Position numbers and translations under genes: made by a program. From assembly GCA_934276485.1 (NCBI GenBank), contig CAKQTE010000040.1, forward strand, positions 8,036 through 72,035: a stretch of 64,000 bases of DNA. Reading direction: 5' to 3'. The DNA is from an uncultured Spirochaetales bacterium (GTDB lineage: Bacteria > Spirochaetota > Spirochaetia > Sphaerochaetales > Sphaerochaetaceae). This document shows, piece after piece, positions 1 through 9,206 of this stretch. The stretch's first letter is position 1. Each line of letters opens with the position of its first letter. The notes beneath the pieces were generated by a model. It made no database searches and had not been told where the DNA came from. It was given only the letters and a program-made list of their open reading frames with translations.

Positions 1-685
1 TCTTGCCACCAGTTATTTCTTTTACTCTTTCGATGACGTCTTCGGATTTTGAGTTGATAACATAATCAATACCACACTCTTTAGAGAAGTCAAGTCTTTC
101 TTGAACTACGTCAACGATGATAGGAGTAGCTCCATAAAGCTTTGCTACAAGGGCTGCAAGGATACCAATTGGACCTGCGCCATAGAATAGTGCATACTCT
201 CCCTTTGTGATCTTTCCTCTATGAACACCATGAAGTGAGATAGTAAGAGGCTCAGCTAGAGCTGCCATCTCCCAAGATAGTCCCTGTGGAATCTTAACAA
301 GCATGTTAGCAGGGTGCTTATAGAATTCAGCCATACCACCATCTACGTGAACGCCAAGAACCTTAAGGTCCTCACAGCAGTTTGTTCTTCCGATAGAGCA
401 AGCGTAGCAGTGGCCGCAATATAGATATGGGTCAACAACAACTCTGTCGCCAACCTTTAGTCCTTTTGGATTGTTTGAGCCAATCTTTACAATTTCTCCT
501 GCAATTTCATGACCAATGATTCTAGGGTAGCTAACTAGCTTATTAGCACCTCTGAATGCTCCGATATCAGAGCCGCAGATACCTGCTGTATGAACTTTAA
601 TAAGCGCTTCATCTTCGTTGATTTCAGGAACTTCCCTGTCTACTACTTTTACGTCCCAAGGCTTTTCGATAAGAACACTTTTCAT
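1..685 (-). CDS. Zinc-dependent medium-chain alcohol/polyol dehydrogenase, 3' end outside window
   Basis: The first 228 residues read without a stop to the window edge, so the C-terminal third is missing. The N-terminal GroES-like domain carries the catalytic zinc ligands Cys37 and His59-Glu60 (GHE), and a structural zinc loop of four cysteines at 90, 93, 96 and 104. A Rossmann motif GAGPIG follows. This pattern is that of threonine/sorbitol/galactonate-type NAD(P)-dependent dehydrogenases; the substrate cannot be told from the fragment. The start at 685 has an AAGGAG ribosome site. It diverges from a LacI regulator and shares operator-like sites with it, which suggests a regulated sugar-acid or polyol catabolic role. 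Confidence 0.85.
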   Translation of the reverse strand, partial: MKSVLIEKPWDVKVVDREVPEINEDEALIKVHTAGICGSDIGAFRGANKLVSYPRIIGHEIAGEIVKIGSNNPKGLKVGDRVVVDPYLYCGHCYACSIGRTNCCEDLKVLGVHVDGGMAEFYKHPANMLVKIPQGLSWEMAALAEPLTISLHGVHRGKITKGEYALFYGAGPIGILAALVAKLYGATPIIVDVVQERLDFSKECGIDYVINSKSEDVIERVKEITGGK

Positions 686-719
686 ATCCAAATCTCCTTA
701 TAAAGAAATTATCTGATCC

Positions 720-729
720 AAAACGTTTT
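720..729. promoter_or_regulatory. Candidate LacI-family operator (AAAACGTTTT)
   Basis: A perfect 10-base palindrome with the central CG typical of LacI-family operators. It lies 35 bases upstream of the dehydrogenase start and just ahead of a GATAAT -10-like sequence on the minus strand, so binding there would block dehydrogenase transcription. The link to the adjacent regulator is inferred. Confidence 0.5.
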
Positions 730-856
730 TCTCGCGTTTGATCATAAATGAATTCAGGTTCGATGTGCTAACAGCAACACAGATGAATTTTTCAATGATG
801 ATGTCATGTGAATCATTGATTGTTTTCATGTCCCTTATCCCCTTGCTGTTATTCAA

Positions 857-912
857 GAAAACGATTTCATCAGCAAATGAAAACATTTTTCTTGCGCTGA
901 AATCGATTTCAT
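857..912 (+). promoter_or_regulatory. Two near-identical operator-like palindromes in the lacI-type promoter region
   Basis: GAAAACGATTTCAT (857-870) and GAAATCGATTTCAT (899-912) differ at one base and start exactly 42 bases apart, about four helical turns. The second sits between a -35 TTGCGC (892-897) and a -10 TAGAAT (916-921, spacer 18) reading toward the regulator. The layout fits cooperative autorepression by the LacI-family protein encoded at 989. Confidence 0.55.
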
Positions 913-988
913 GTTTAGAATAAAGTGTGTTTCGATGGATGTCAAATAAAATTTTAATAATTTTTTATCCATTTAAAAGGAGATTAGA

Positions 989-1975
989 ATGCAGGCAACA
1001 ATCAGTGATATAGCCAAGGAGGCAGGGGTATGTATAGCAACTGTTTCTAGAGTAATGAATTCCTCAGCGACTGTATCAAAAGCTACAAGAGATAAAGTTG
1101 AAAAAGCCATGAAGAAGTTTGATTATGTTCCTTCTGAAATCGCTCGTGGCTTAAAGAGCAAGTCTCTTAAGACAATAGCCATTGTTGTTAAAAAGCTTAC
1201 AGAAAAACACCATATGAGGATTGCAGAGGAGATCAACAGACGATTTGCTGAGCTTGGATATGATGTTATGATCTTCGAAACCATTTATGAAAAAGAAGAC
1301 AATATAGCATCGTTCTTGAAGAGAATGCTCAATAAGAATGTTGATGGAATAGTCTTTATCGGTTCAACTTTCCAGGTTTTGACACGCTTTCCAGAGCTTC
1401 CGGAGCTCTTTAAGAACACTCCTGTTGTTATTGCAAATGGTTGGATAGAAGGTACATATGGTTTGTTGGTAGACGAAGAGAAGGGAACTCGAGAGCTTGT
1501 TGAATACATCCAGAAGAGAGGCAAGCATAATATTGTTTTCTTCAAAGGCAATGATACTGTTTCAACACAAAACAAGATCAAGGGATTTAGATCTGTAGTT
1601 GGAGATGATGGTGTTGTCGTTGATGTTCTGGATACCATGGATGGCATTCAATATGCACTAGAGGTACTAAAGCCATTGAATAAAGGAATTGATGCAATTG
1701 TCTGCGAAGATGACAGCATTGCGATCAAGGTAGTATCAACATTAATGAGATCCGGTGTTTCCATTCCTGCAGAGATTGCAGTTACAGGTTTCAATGATTC
1801 AGGATACTCAGCGCTTGCTTATCCTGCGATAACCAGTGTTGACAATAAAGCTATAGAACAAGGACAGTTCTGTGCATCCCTTTTGGAACGCATCCTTTCT
1901 GGAAAGGAAGAGATTCCAGAGAAGAAAGTTCTTGAGGTTTTGGAAACTGATCTAGTCATTAGACAAAGTACATAA
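989..1975 (+). CDS. LacI-family transcriptional regulator
   Basis: A 328-residue repressor with an N-terminal LacI helix-turn-helix (residues about 1-55, including the ATVSRVMN recognition helix and the LKSKS hinge region) and a periplasmic-binding-protein-like effector domain. AAAAGGAG precedes the ATG. It diverges from the zinc dehydrogenase and is followed 13 bases later by the YhcH-like gene, so it probably controls both. It is a close paralogue of the regulator at 19137: both carry a shared segment reading IANGW, then G-x-YG-x-LVDE, implying similar effectors. The effector itself is unknown. Confidence 0.9.
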   Translation: MQATISDIAKEAGVCIATVSRVMNSSATVSKATRDKVEKAMKKFDYVPSEIARGLKSKSLKTIAIVVKKLTEKHHMRIAEEINRRFAELGYDVMIFETIYEKEDNIASFLKRMLNKNVDGIVFIGSTFQVLTRFPELPELFKNTPVVIANGWIEGTYGLLVDEEKGTRELVEYIQKRGKHNIVFFKGNDTVSTQNKIKGFRSVVGDDGVVVDVLDTMDGIQYALEVLKPLNKGIDAIVCEDDSIAIKVVSTLMRSGVSIPAEIAVTGFNDSGYSALAYPAITSVDNKAIEQGQFCASLLERILSGKEEIPEKKVLEVLETDLVIRQST

Positions 1976-1988
1976 GGAGAGAAATGGA

Positions 1989-2435
1989 ATGATTTTCGAT
2001 TCAATTGAACGCTTAGGCGTATATGCAAAAGACGTTGAGGCCCTTTCAGAGGTTGCAGAAGAGCTAAAAAAGCATGATTACAAGGCGCTTCCTGCAGGGC
2101 TTTATTATACAGAACCAAATAAGATTCTTTTTCAGAATCAGGAATATGAGACAGTCTCTGAGAGTAAGTTCGAAGTCCATAAGAAATTCATCGATGTTCA
2201 TATCGTATTAGAAGGCGAGGAGAACTACGAAGTTGCTAAAGCTCTCGATAAACTTCCAGATAGCTTTGAGGAAGATAAGGATATTGGTTTCTTTGATGCT
2301 ACAAGAGATGGTGTTTTTACATTGAAAGAAGGTACATTTGTTCTTTCTTTCCCAAATGAACCTCACCGACCTCGCGTTAGCGTAGATGGAAAGCCTCATT
2401 TTACAAAGAAGATTGTTGTCAAGATTCCTTATTGA
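1989..2435 (+). CDS. YhcH/YjgK/YiaL family protein (DUF386)
   Basis: A 148-residue, one-domain cupin-like protein. The family signature is visible: a KFEVHKKFIDVHIVLEG segment with two histidines and acidic residues, and a PHRP motif near the C-terminus, together forming the metal site known in this family. Members occur in sialic acid and 2,3-diketo-L-gulonate (yia) gene sets and are thought to act on sugar-acid anomers or derivatives; the exact reaction is unsettled. It is cotranscribed with the LacI regulator, behind an AAGGAGAG site. A YiaK-type dehydrogenase at 21872 may belong to the same metabolism. Confidence 0.85.
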   Translation: MIFDSIERLGVYAKDVEALSEVAEELKKHDYKALPAGLYYTEPNKILFQNQEYETVSESKFEVHKKFIDVHIVLEGEENYEVAKALDKLPDSFEEDKDIGFFDATRDGVFTLKEGTFVLSFPNEPHRPRVSVDGKPHFTKKIVVKIPY

Positions 2436-2488
2436 GAATAAATCCATAAAAAGAGTAGGAATTTGATAAGTAGGACTTGATTACAGTG

Positions 2489-2506
2489 CAATATCTTCGG
2501 ATATTG
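2489..2506 (+). other. Stem-loop with cUUCGg tetraloop
   Basis: CAATATC and GATATTG form a perfect 7-base stem closed by a TTCG loop, 42 bases upstream of the MATE gene. It lacks a following T-run, so it is a weak terminator candidate; it could also be an RNA-stability element or an operator. Confidence 0.35.
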
Positions 2507-2548
2507 TATGTTTGACTGAAAACCTTAAAAATAGAGGGTATAACTTAG

Positions 2549-3895
2549 ATGAATCATGATCTGACAAAAGGCTCTGTGACCAAATCCATGGTACTATTTG
2601 CAATTCCAATGATCTTGGGAGATTTGTTGCAACAATGCTATAACGTTGCAGATACATTGATCGTAGGACAATTTTTAGGTCGCGATGCCCTAGCTGCTGT
2701 TGGTTCATCTTTTTCTTTGATGGTATTCCTGACATCAATTATCCTTGGGCTATGCATGGGCAGCGGAGCATTGTTTTCCATGCGCTTTGGACAAAGAGAT
2801 GAGGATGCATTAAGAGAAAATATATCTGCATCATTCTTCTTTATAGCTATTGTTACGATAGTTCTAAATATATTGGCATATATCGTTCTAGATGGACTAA
2901 AAGTCTTTCTTAGAGTCCCTAGAGAAGTCTGGGGTGATATGCGGGAATACCTATTTATAATATTCATGGGAATCCCTGCAGTATTTCTATATAACTATTT
3001 CTCCTCATTCATGAGGGCAATAGGAAATTCCATTATTCCTTTGATCTATCTAGCGATCTCTGCTGTATTGAACATAGCTCTCGATCTTTGGTTTGTTATT
3101 GGACTTGAGAGGGGAGTTGGAGGGGCCGCTGAGGCAACTGTGATTGCCCAATACCTATCTGGAATAGGAATTGCAATAACATCCATTGTTCGTTTCCCTC
3201 AAGTTCGATCCATATGGCAAATTGGCACATTGAAAAGAAAACGCGTTAAAGAAGTTGTTTCTTTCTCAATGCTGACTTGCGTTCAGCAATCAGTAATGAA
3301 CTTTGGAACTCTTATGGTACAGGGACTTGTTAATAGCTTTGGCGCTGTTGTAATGGCAGCATTCGCAGCTGCTGTTAAGATAGATGCTTTTGCATATATG
3401 CCAGTACAGGACTTTGGAAATGCATTCTCGACATTCATTGCACAAAACTATGGTGCAAAGGAAGATGGCAGAATCAAAAAAGGCTTGAAGAGTGCAGTCT
3501 TTATATCGATGGCATTCTGTATCTTAATATCTGTACTTGTATATATCTTTGCACGTCCTTTGGTGATGCTCTTTGTTGAAGCCGGTGAGACGGAGATCAT
3601 AAAAGAAGGAGTTAGATACCTAAGAATAGAAGGTGCATTCTATTGTGGAATAGGATGCTTGTTCCTTCTGTATGGACTATATCGAGCATTAGCACATCCA
3701 GGAATGAGCGTTGTTCTAACAGTATGTTCTCTTGGAACACGCGTTGCACTTGCATACATGTTGTCCGCAATACCTCAAATTGGTGTTATAGGTATTTGGT
3801 GGTCTGTTCCAATTGGTTGGGCATTAGCAGACTGCGTAGGACTGATATATTTCAAGGTTAAGAAAGAGACATTGCTCTCTTGGAAAGAGATATAG
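2549..3895 (+). CDS. MATE-family multidrug/Na+ efflux transporter
   Basis: A 448-residue polytopic protein of about 12 transmembrane segments with the MATE N-terminal pattern (SMVLFAIPMILGDLLQQCYN, then a VGQFLGRDALAAVG segment). The length is normal for the family. The ribosome site AGAGGG lies slightly far (about 12 bases) from the ATG. It is one of three MATE proteins in the window (also 33946 and 44560), which are not close copies of one another. The transported substrate cannot be inferred; it may belong to the upstream operon or stand alone. Confidence 0.9.
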   Translation: MNHDLTKGSVTKSMVLFAIPMILGDLLQQCYNVADTLIVGQFLGRDALAAVGSSFSLMVFLTSIILGLCMGSGALFSMRFGQRDEDALRENISASFFFIAIVTIVLNILAYIVLDGLKVFLRVPREVWGDMREYLFIIFMGIPAVFLYNYFSSFMRAIGNSIIPLIYLAISAVLNIALDLWFVIGLERGVGGAAEATVIAQYLSGIGIAITSIVRFPQVRSIWQIGTLKRKRVKEVVSFSMLTCVQQSVMNFGTLMVQGLVNSFGAVVMAAFAAAVKIDAFAYMPVQDFGNAFSTFIAQNYGAKEDGRIKKGLKSAVFISMAFCILISVLVYIFARPLVMLFVEAGETEIIKEGVRYLRIEGAFYCGIGCLFLLYGLYRALAHPGMSVVLTVCSLGTRVALAYMLSAIPQIGVIGIWWSVPIGWALADCVGLIYFKVKKETLLSWKEI

Positions 3896-3921
3896 AGATT
3901 GACGAAAGAAATATCCATAAA

Positions 3922-3963
3922 ATCACATAAAGCGTGATAATCGATATCTATCTATGCTATATT
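3922..3963 (+). promoter_or_regulatory. Extended -10 promoter of jetA with an inverted repeat; probable leaderless start
   Basis: An extended -10 element TGCTATATT (3955-3963) ends 7 bases before the jetA ATG, and no ribosome site precedes the ATG, so the transcript probably begins at or next to the start codon. An ATCAC/GTGAT inverted repeat (3922-3926/3934-3938) covers the -35 region and could bind a regulator. Confidence 0.5.
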
Positions 3964-3970
3964 TCTAGAT

Positions 3971-5344
3971 ATGCAACTCTTTGATATTGTTCCCTCCAAT
4001 TTCTTTTCTATTCTATCTTCTCAAAATAAGCTTCTTTATGCAGAAGCTCTATTTGAGCTTGATAAATGTTTCAAGCTTGAGACTTCTATCTATCGTAAGC
4101 AATATATATCAGCATTAACGGAAAGACTTTCGGGCTTATTGGAAGGAGATGCGTTTCTTGATGAAGATGATTCATTGGTAGATGTAAAATCAAAGGTCAA
4201 CTTCATCTATAACAAGCTTAAGGATACAGGATGGATCGAACCTGAGTTTAATGCCAAGGATGGCTTTGAAGAGATGATATGTATCCCAGAGTATGCATCA
4301 AGGGTGATATCAACATTAGTAGGTCTTACTGAGCAGGAGCAGAAAGAATATAGAGGATATGTGTATTCTACATACAGTACTTTAAAGGAAGCGAATAGCA
4401 ACTCTCTTGAGTATTCATATACAGCATTAAATGAAGCGTATAAGAGAACACATGAGTTTGTTGAAGAATTGAAGATTGTTGATAACAATATCCGTCGCTA
4501 TCATAGGCGTATTGCAAATCAAGAAGTAAATGAACTCTTAAAGGATCATTTTGATAACTATGAAAAGGAAGTAATGAAGATCATCGATCCTATAAAGACC
4601 AATGATTCTGTTTCAAGGTTCAAGCAATCAATATTAAGTATCCTTAACTCGTGGCGTGATGATGAGAATATCATAGAGCGTATAGCTAAGCTTGCATTGC
4701 AAGAGAAAGCTGCAGACAGATCCTATACGATTACTGATGCGCGAGAAGATGTGTTTTTCAAGATTGATGATATTATCAACATCTATCACAACATTGAAAA
4801 GACAATCAGAGCTATAGAAGAGAAGCACTCTTCATACACGCACGCATCAATAGAACGCATTCGATATAAGACAAATACAACACGTGATGTGAAAGGCATG
4901 CTTGCATACCTGATTGCAAATTCATCAAGTGATTTGTTTGATGAAATGTATGAATCGACGGTGAGTCTATCATCTGTTGGATTTATCTCAGATGAATCGA
5001 AATACAAGCTCTATAGAAATAGTACATCATCTGAGATCGTGCCATCAAAGATAGACTTTTTCCTAGATAGTCCAACTGTTATTGATGATTTCTTGGAAGA
5101 GATCAAAAAAAGGATATCTGTTGATGAGATAGATGCCTATATCAAATCCAGAATGGTCGACGGATATGTCGATACTGAAAGATTGAATATAGCAAACATG
5201 GATGAATATGTTCTTTTCATGCTTTCGACAATAAGAGCATATGAAAAGGATTGCCCATATAAAATCATATGGAGAGATGAGGCGATAGAGGTATCTGAAT
5301 ATACGCTTCCAAATATCCTATATTCATTGAAAGAGAGGGGTTGA
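3971..5344 (+). CDS. jetA: Wadjet anti-plasmid protein JetA (MksF-like kleisin)
   Basis: A 457-residue protein matching the DUF5716-type JetA family: the N-terminus starts LFDIVPSNFFSILSSQNK, followed by a TGWIEPEF segment and a long helical middle with NNIRRYHRRI. It is the kleisin-like subunit that links the SMC heads of the Wadjet condensin, which recognises and helps cleave closed circular DNA. The DUF5716-type JetA points to a type II system. It is the first gene of a four-gene operon; jetB starts 4 bases after its stop. Confidence 0.9.
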   Translation: MQLFDIVPSNFFSILSSQNKLLYAEALFELDKCFKLETSIYRKQYISALTERLSGLLEGDAFLDEDDSLVDVKSKVNFIYNKLKDTGWIEPEFNAKDGFEEMICIPEYASRVISTLVGLTEQEQKEYRGYVYSTYSTLKEANSNSLEYSYTALNEAYKRTHEFVEELKIVDNNIRRYHRRIANQEVNELLKDHFDNYEKEVMKIIDPIKTNDSVSRFKQSILSILNSWRDDENIIERIAKLALQEKAADRSYTITDAREDVFFKIDDIINIYHNIEKTIRAIEEKHSSYTHASIERIRYKTNTTRDVKGMLAYLIANSSSDLFDEMYESTVSLSSVGFISDESKYKLYRNSTSSEIVPSKIDFFLDSPTVIDDFLEEIKKRISVDEIDAYIKSRMVDGYVDTERLNIANMDEYVLFMLSTIRAYEKDCPYKIIWRDEAIEVSEYTLPNILYSLKERG

Positions 5345-5348
5345 ATAA

Positions 5349-5984
5349 ATGCTAGATGATTATGAGAAATTGACAGATTTGAATAAGCGTGAATTTCAGG
5401 ATGTGATAAACGCTCTTATGAATCATAGCTATATCATCAGAAAACCATATAGCTTTAAGCAAAATGCAGATTCTCTAAATGCTGAATTTATATTCATAGA
5501 GCGTAATATTGATGTAATCAATGAATATTTGTGCCTTCTTGGATACCATGTAACACTTGATCAAGAATATGGAGTTGCATATTTCGATATCTATCCCGTT
5601 GAGTCAAGAAAGCGCCTCGATAAGATATCAACTCTCGTATTGTTTACACTAAGGTTGATTTACGAAGAAGAGAAAGAGAAGCTAACCCTATCGCAGAATG
5701 TTGGAGTTACAATTGCATCTCTATTGGATAAGCTTAGGACCCTTGGAATATCTGGAGAAAAGCCAATGCCTGATTCTGCACTTGCTCCAATACTAAGAAC
5801 ACTTGCAGACTACAATGTCATTCAGCGTAGCTCTAGCGACATTAGCGATAAGTCGAATGTTATTATCATAAACCCTTCAATTCTGTTTGTAGTTAATTAT
5901 GGAGAATTGACAGAACTAGAGACCAAGATCAGAGAATCAAAGGAGAGCTCAAATGAAGAAATTGACCAAGCTATTGTTGACTAA
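5349..5984 (+). CDS. jetB: Wadjet protein JetB (MksE-like, DUF4194)
   Basis: A 211-residue winged-helix KITE-type subunit. Visible pattern: FQDVINALMNHSYIIRK near the N-terminus and an RKRLDKISTLVLFTLRLIYEEE segment typical of DUF4194. It binds the kleisin JetA in the Wadjet complex. The ribosome site AGAGGGG lies at the end of jetA. Its last 32 bases overlap jetC in another frame, implying translational coupling. The C-terminal tail is acidic. Confidence 0.88.
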   Translation: MLDDYEKLTDLNKREFQDVINALMNHSYIIRKPYSFKQNADSLNAEFIFIERNIDVINEYLCLLGYHVTLDQEYGVAYFDIYPVESRKRLDKISTLVLFTLRLIYEEEKEKLTLSQNVGVTIASLLDKLRTLGISGEKPMPDSALAPILRTLADYNVIQRSSSDISDKSNVIIINPSILFVVNYGELTELETKIRESKESSNEEIDQAIVD

Positions 5985-8900
5985 TTGGTACAACTATCAA
6001 TTTCAGATTGTCGATTTTGATACTATCAACTTCATTACAGGTAAAACAGGTAGTGGAAAATCAACAATCATTGATGCTATGCAATTGGTTCTCTATGGAG
6101 ACACTCGAGGGGCATATTTCAATAAAGCTGCTAACCAAAAATCAAATAGAGACTTAAAGGGATATCTTTATTGTGATATCGGAGACGATGGGGATGTTGG
6201 AACCAAATACAAACGTGATAAGGAAGTATTCTCGTCTCATGTTGCGTTGGAGTTCTTTGACGATGATTCAGGAAAATACAATGTATTTCTTTTTGTTGCA
6301 GATTGCCAAAAGGACTTGAACATTTCATATAAGTGGTTTGTTGTGACAGACACTCAAATTCCCTCAACAGGCTATGTACAAGATAGTACTCCAATGTCTA
6401 TAGGTGTTCTTAGGCGTTATTTTGATTCAAAGAAGATCAATTATTCCATATATGACACCAATATCGCATACCAGAAAGAATTGGATGCGAGGATGGGATA
6501 CGTAGGGGAGCGCTATAACACACTTTTGAGAAAAGCTGTTCCTTTTGCTCAAGTCGATAACATTGCATCATTTATTACAGAAAACATCTGTACTATCGAT
6601 AACAATACAATCGATATCGATAAGATGGCTGAGGATATTCGCTCCTATAAGAGTTTGGAAGAAGCTGCAGAGCTTGCTAACAAGAAAATAGAAAGCTTGG
6701 AGAGAATTGAAGAAAAAGTCACCAGCTACGATGAAACAAAGAATGAAGAGAGAATCTACGAATATGTTATCAAGAATGCACTTTTTAATGAGCTGAAAGT
6801 ACAGCTTGATGAAATAAATCGAGAATATACAGCGAAAATCAAAGAGAAAGATAGGCTTTCTTTAAAGCTCTCTGCATTATCATCATCAATTGAAGACCTG
6901 GGGCAAAAGAGAGATAGCCTCAATCAAGAGAAATACGCAAATGATAGCTTCAAAAGACATGAAGAGCTAAAGAAAGACCTGGGGCTTGTAAAAGAGGAAA
7001 TCCAGCGCATAGAGTTTGATTACAATGCAAAAGTGGGTCAAATCAGGAGTGTTGCATCAAAGTGGATTGATTTCATTGTAAATAACAGTGTTAAACAAGA
7101 GCCTGAGTATACATACCAAGCAAAGGGCCTGGATGTATTAAATGCTTTTGATTTCAATGTAGGTGCATTAAAGAAAGAACTTGATGGCTTTTATGATTTC
7201 TATACACGAGAAATGCATAGCAAAGAGAGTGAACTAGCATCCCTAGAGAATGAACTTGATTCTTTAAGAAAGACTATCAAGGAACTTGAGAGTGGTATTA
7301 AGCCATATCCAAAAAAGGTCCAAAATCTCATTAATCTGATAAAAAAGAATCTCAATATAACACCAATGGTCTTTGCTGACGAAATAGATTTGAAAAATGA
7401 AGAAGATAGACCTTTTATCGAAGCATACCTCGCTGATAGGCGTTTCACACTCTTCGTTCCTAATGAATATGAAGAGATGGCATTGGAACTTGCTCGTAGT
7501 GTAGATGGCCCTGTGTCCATTGCATGTTTTGATCAAGATGTTTCTTCAAGCGTGAAACCAAACTCATTGTTCAACCTGTTGATGTTCTCCGACTCGCGTA
7601 TCGAGAGCTATGGCAAGATGCTTCTTTCTGCTGTCATTCTTTCGGAGCATCCATCTCTAGACAATTCTCTATCAAGAGATTTAACACTTATCGAAAATGG
7701 CGCTTTATGGCGTTTGGATCCAGAGAATGCATCCTCTCCATTCATTGGAAAGAAATCCATTGAGCTAATACTCAATGAAAAAAAGAGAAAAGCAGAAGAT
7801 ATCGAAGAGATGATATCTCGCTTGAATGACGATGTTGCTGTATATCGAATGTTCCTGACAGAAGACAAAATCATTTCTCTAGACAGAGAGACTTTGATTA
7901 AGAATAGCTTTGATGAATACAAGTATTTAGATGTCCTTGAAAATAAGATGCATGCTCTTGAAAAAGAACTCTCATCTTTGGATATGGATTACATCAACAA
8001 GCTCGATCGAGAGATAAGCCATATCTCAGAGGAGATTAAAAAGAAGAAACAAGAAGAGAGCGTTATATTTTCTCAAATTGAAGAGATCAAGCCCCTTATC
8101 TGGCGTCTTGAAAACGAGATACCTTCTCTAGATGAAGAAATTGCTACTCTTGATAGCTTTATCAAAGAAAACTACGAAGAGTTTTGGATTCAAGAAGTTG
8201 GAGATGTTAAGTATCAAGAGATTCTATCACGCGATAGTAGTGCTAGTAGCAGAGCTCTTAGCGAGCGCTACGCACCTAGGCTTGTTGCTATCAAAAATAA
8301 GCTTGAAAGATATAAGCAAGAGATTGAATCAGATCACGCTGTGTATAACAGTAAATATCATGCATCATACGATATCCATGATTTGACTAACGCTAAATAC
8401 AATGAAGAGCTAATCAAGCTGAAGGATAACGACCTTCCTGAATATATAGAGAAGATTGGGAGTGCGAAAGAAAAAGCTATCAAGAGATTCCAAAATGATT
8501 TTATCAACAGAATCAGAGGAAATATCGAGGATGTCGAATCCCAGGTTGCTGAGTTAAATAGAAACCTCAAGACATATCATTTTGGAACAGATACCTATCG
8601 ATTCTCTGTTAGCCCTAACAAGGACTATGAGAAATATTACTATATGTTCAAGGACCCAGAGCTTCTTTCTGGAGGAGATACTCTCTTTGCAGGTTCCTTC
8701 AGGGATAAATACAAGGATGAGATGGACACTCTATTCATGTGTTTGATGGGAGAGTCCGAAAATATGGACGAGAAAGAGAGAAGAAACAAGGAAAAGCTGA
8801 TCCAGACATATACTGATTACAGAACATATCTTTCTTTCGATTTGAATGTAACGAACGATAAAGGAGACACTCAGCGACTATCGAAGACTTTCTTCAAAAA

Positions 8901-9204
8901 GTCTGGAGGCGAGGGACAGCTTCCATTCTACATTGCGCTTCTCGCATCATTTTCCAATGTATGTAGAGTCAGACAGCGAACCAGAAACAACACAATAAGA
9001 CTTGTCATATTGGATGAAGCTTTCAGTAAGCTTGATGGAGAGAGAATAAGGGAAGGAATAAAGATCTTGCAGGAATTTAATTTGCAAGCTGTGTTCTCAG
9101 CTCCTCCTGAGAAAGTTCCAGATATCGCACCTTTGGTTAATAAGACACTTATTGTCTACAAAGATGACAAACACTCATTTGTTCGGGAATTCCAGAAGGG
9201 CTAA
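5953..9204 (+). CDS. jetC: Wadjet protein JetC (MksB-like SMC ATPase)
   Basis: A 1083-residue SMC/SbcC-like ATPase. Walker A is GKTGSGKST at residues 30-38; long coiled-coil arms run from about 270 to 450 and 620 to 860; the ABC signature SGGEGQ is near residue 984 and Walker B ILDEAFSKLDGE near 1020. The motor domain of Wadjet extrudes DNA loops and triggers JetD on small circular plasmids. All ATPase motifs are intact, so the system looks functional. An AGGAG ribosome site lies inside the end of jetB. Confidence 0.93.
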   Translation: MKKLTKLLLTNWYNYQFQIVDFDTINFITGKTGSGKSTIIDAMQLVLYGDTRGAYFNKAANQKSNRDLKGYLYCDIGDDGDVGTKYKRDKEVFSSHVALEFFDDDSGKYNVFLFVADCQKDLNISYKWFVVTDTQIPSTGYVQDSTPMSIGVLRRYFDSKKINYSIYDTNIAYQKELDARMGYVGERYNTLLRKAVPFAQVDNIASFITENICTIDNNTIDIDKMAEDIRSYKSLEEAAELANKKIESLERIEEKVTSYDETKNEERIYEYVIKNALFNELKVQLDEINREYTAKIKEKDRLSLKLSALSSSIEDLGQKRDSLNQEKYANDSFKRHEELKKDLGLVKEEIQRIEFDYNAKVGQIRSVASKWIDFIVNNSVKQEPEYTYQAKGLDVLNAFDFNVGALKKELDGFYDFYTREMHSKESELASLENELDSLRKTIKELESGIKPYPKKVQNLINLIKKNLNITPMVFADEIDLKNEEDRPFIEAYLADRRFTLFVPNEYEEMALELARSVDGPVSIACFDQDVSSSVKPNSLFNLLMFSDSRIESYGKMLLSAVILSEHPSLDNSLSRDLTLIENGALWRLDPENASSPFIGKKSIELILNEKKRKAEDIEEMISRLNDDVAVYRMFLTEDKIISLDRETLIKNSFDEYKYLDVLENKMHALEKELSSLDMDYINKLDREISHISEEIKKKKQEESVIFSQIEEIKPLIWRLENEIPSLDEEIATLDSFIKENYEEFWIQEVGDVKYQEILSRDSSASSRALSERYAPRLVAIKNKLERYKQEIESDHAVYNSKYHASYDIHDLTNAKYNEELIKLKDNDLPEYIEKIGSAKEKAIKRFQNDFINRIRGNIEDVESQVAELNRNLKTYHFGTDTYRFSVSPNKDYEKYYYMFKDPELLSGGDTLFAGSFRDKYKDEMDTLFMCLMGESENMDEKERRNKEKLIQTYTDYRTYLSFDLNVTNDKGDTQRLSKTFFKKSGGEGQLPFYIALLASFSNVCRVRQRTRNNTIRLVILDEAFSKLDGERIREGIKILQEFNLQAVFSAPPEKVPDIAPLVNKTLIVYKDDKHSFVREFQKG

Positions 9205-9206
9205 TC

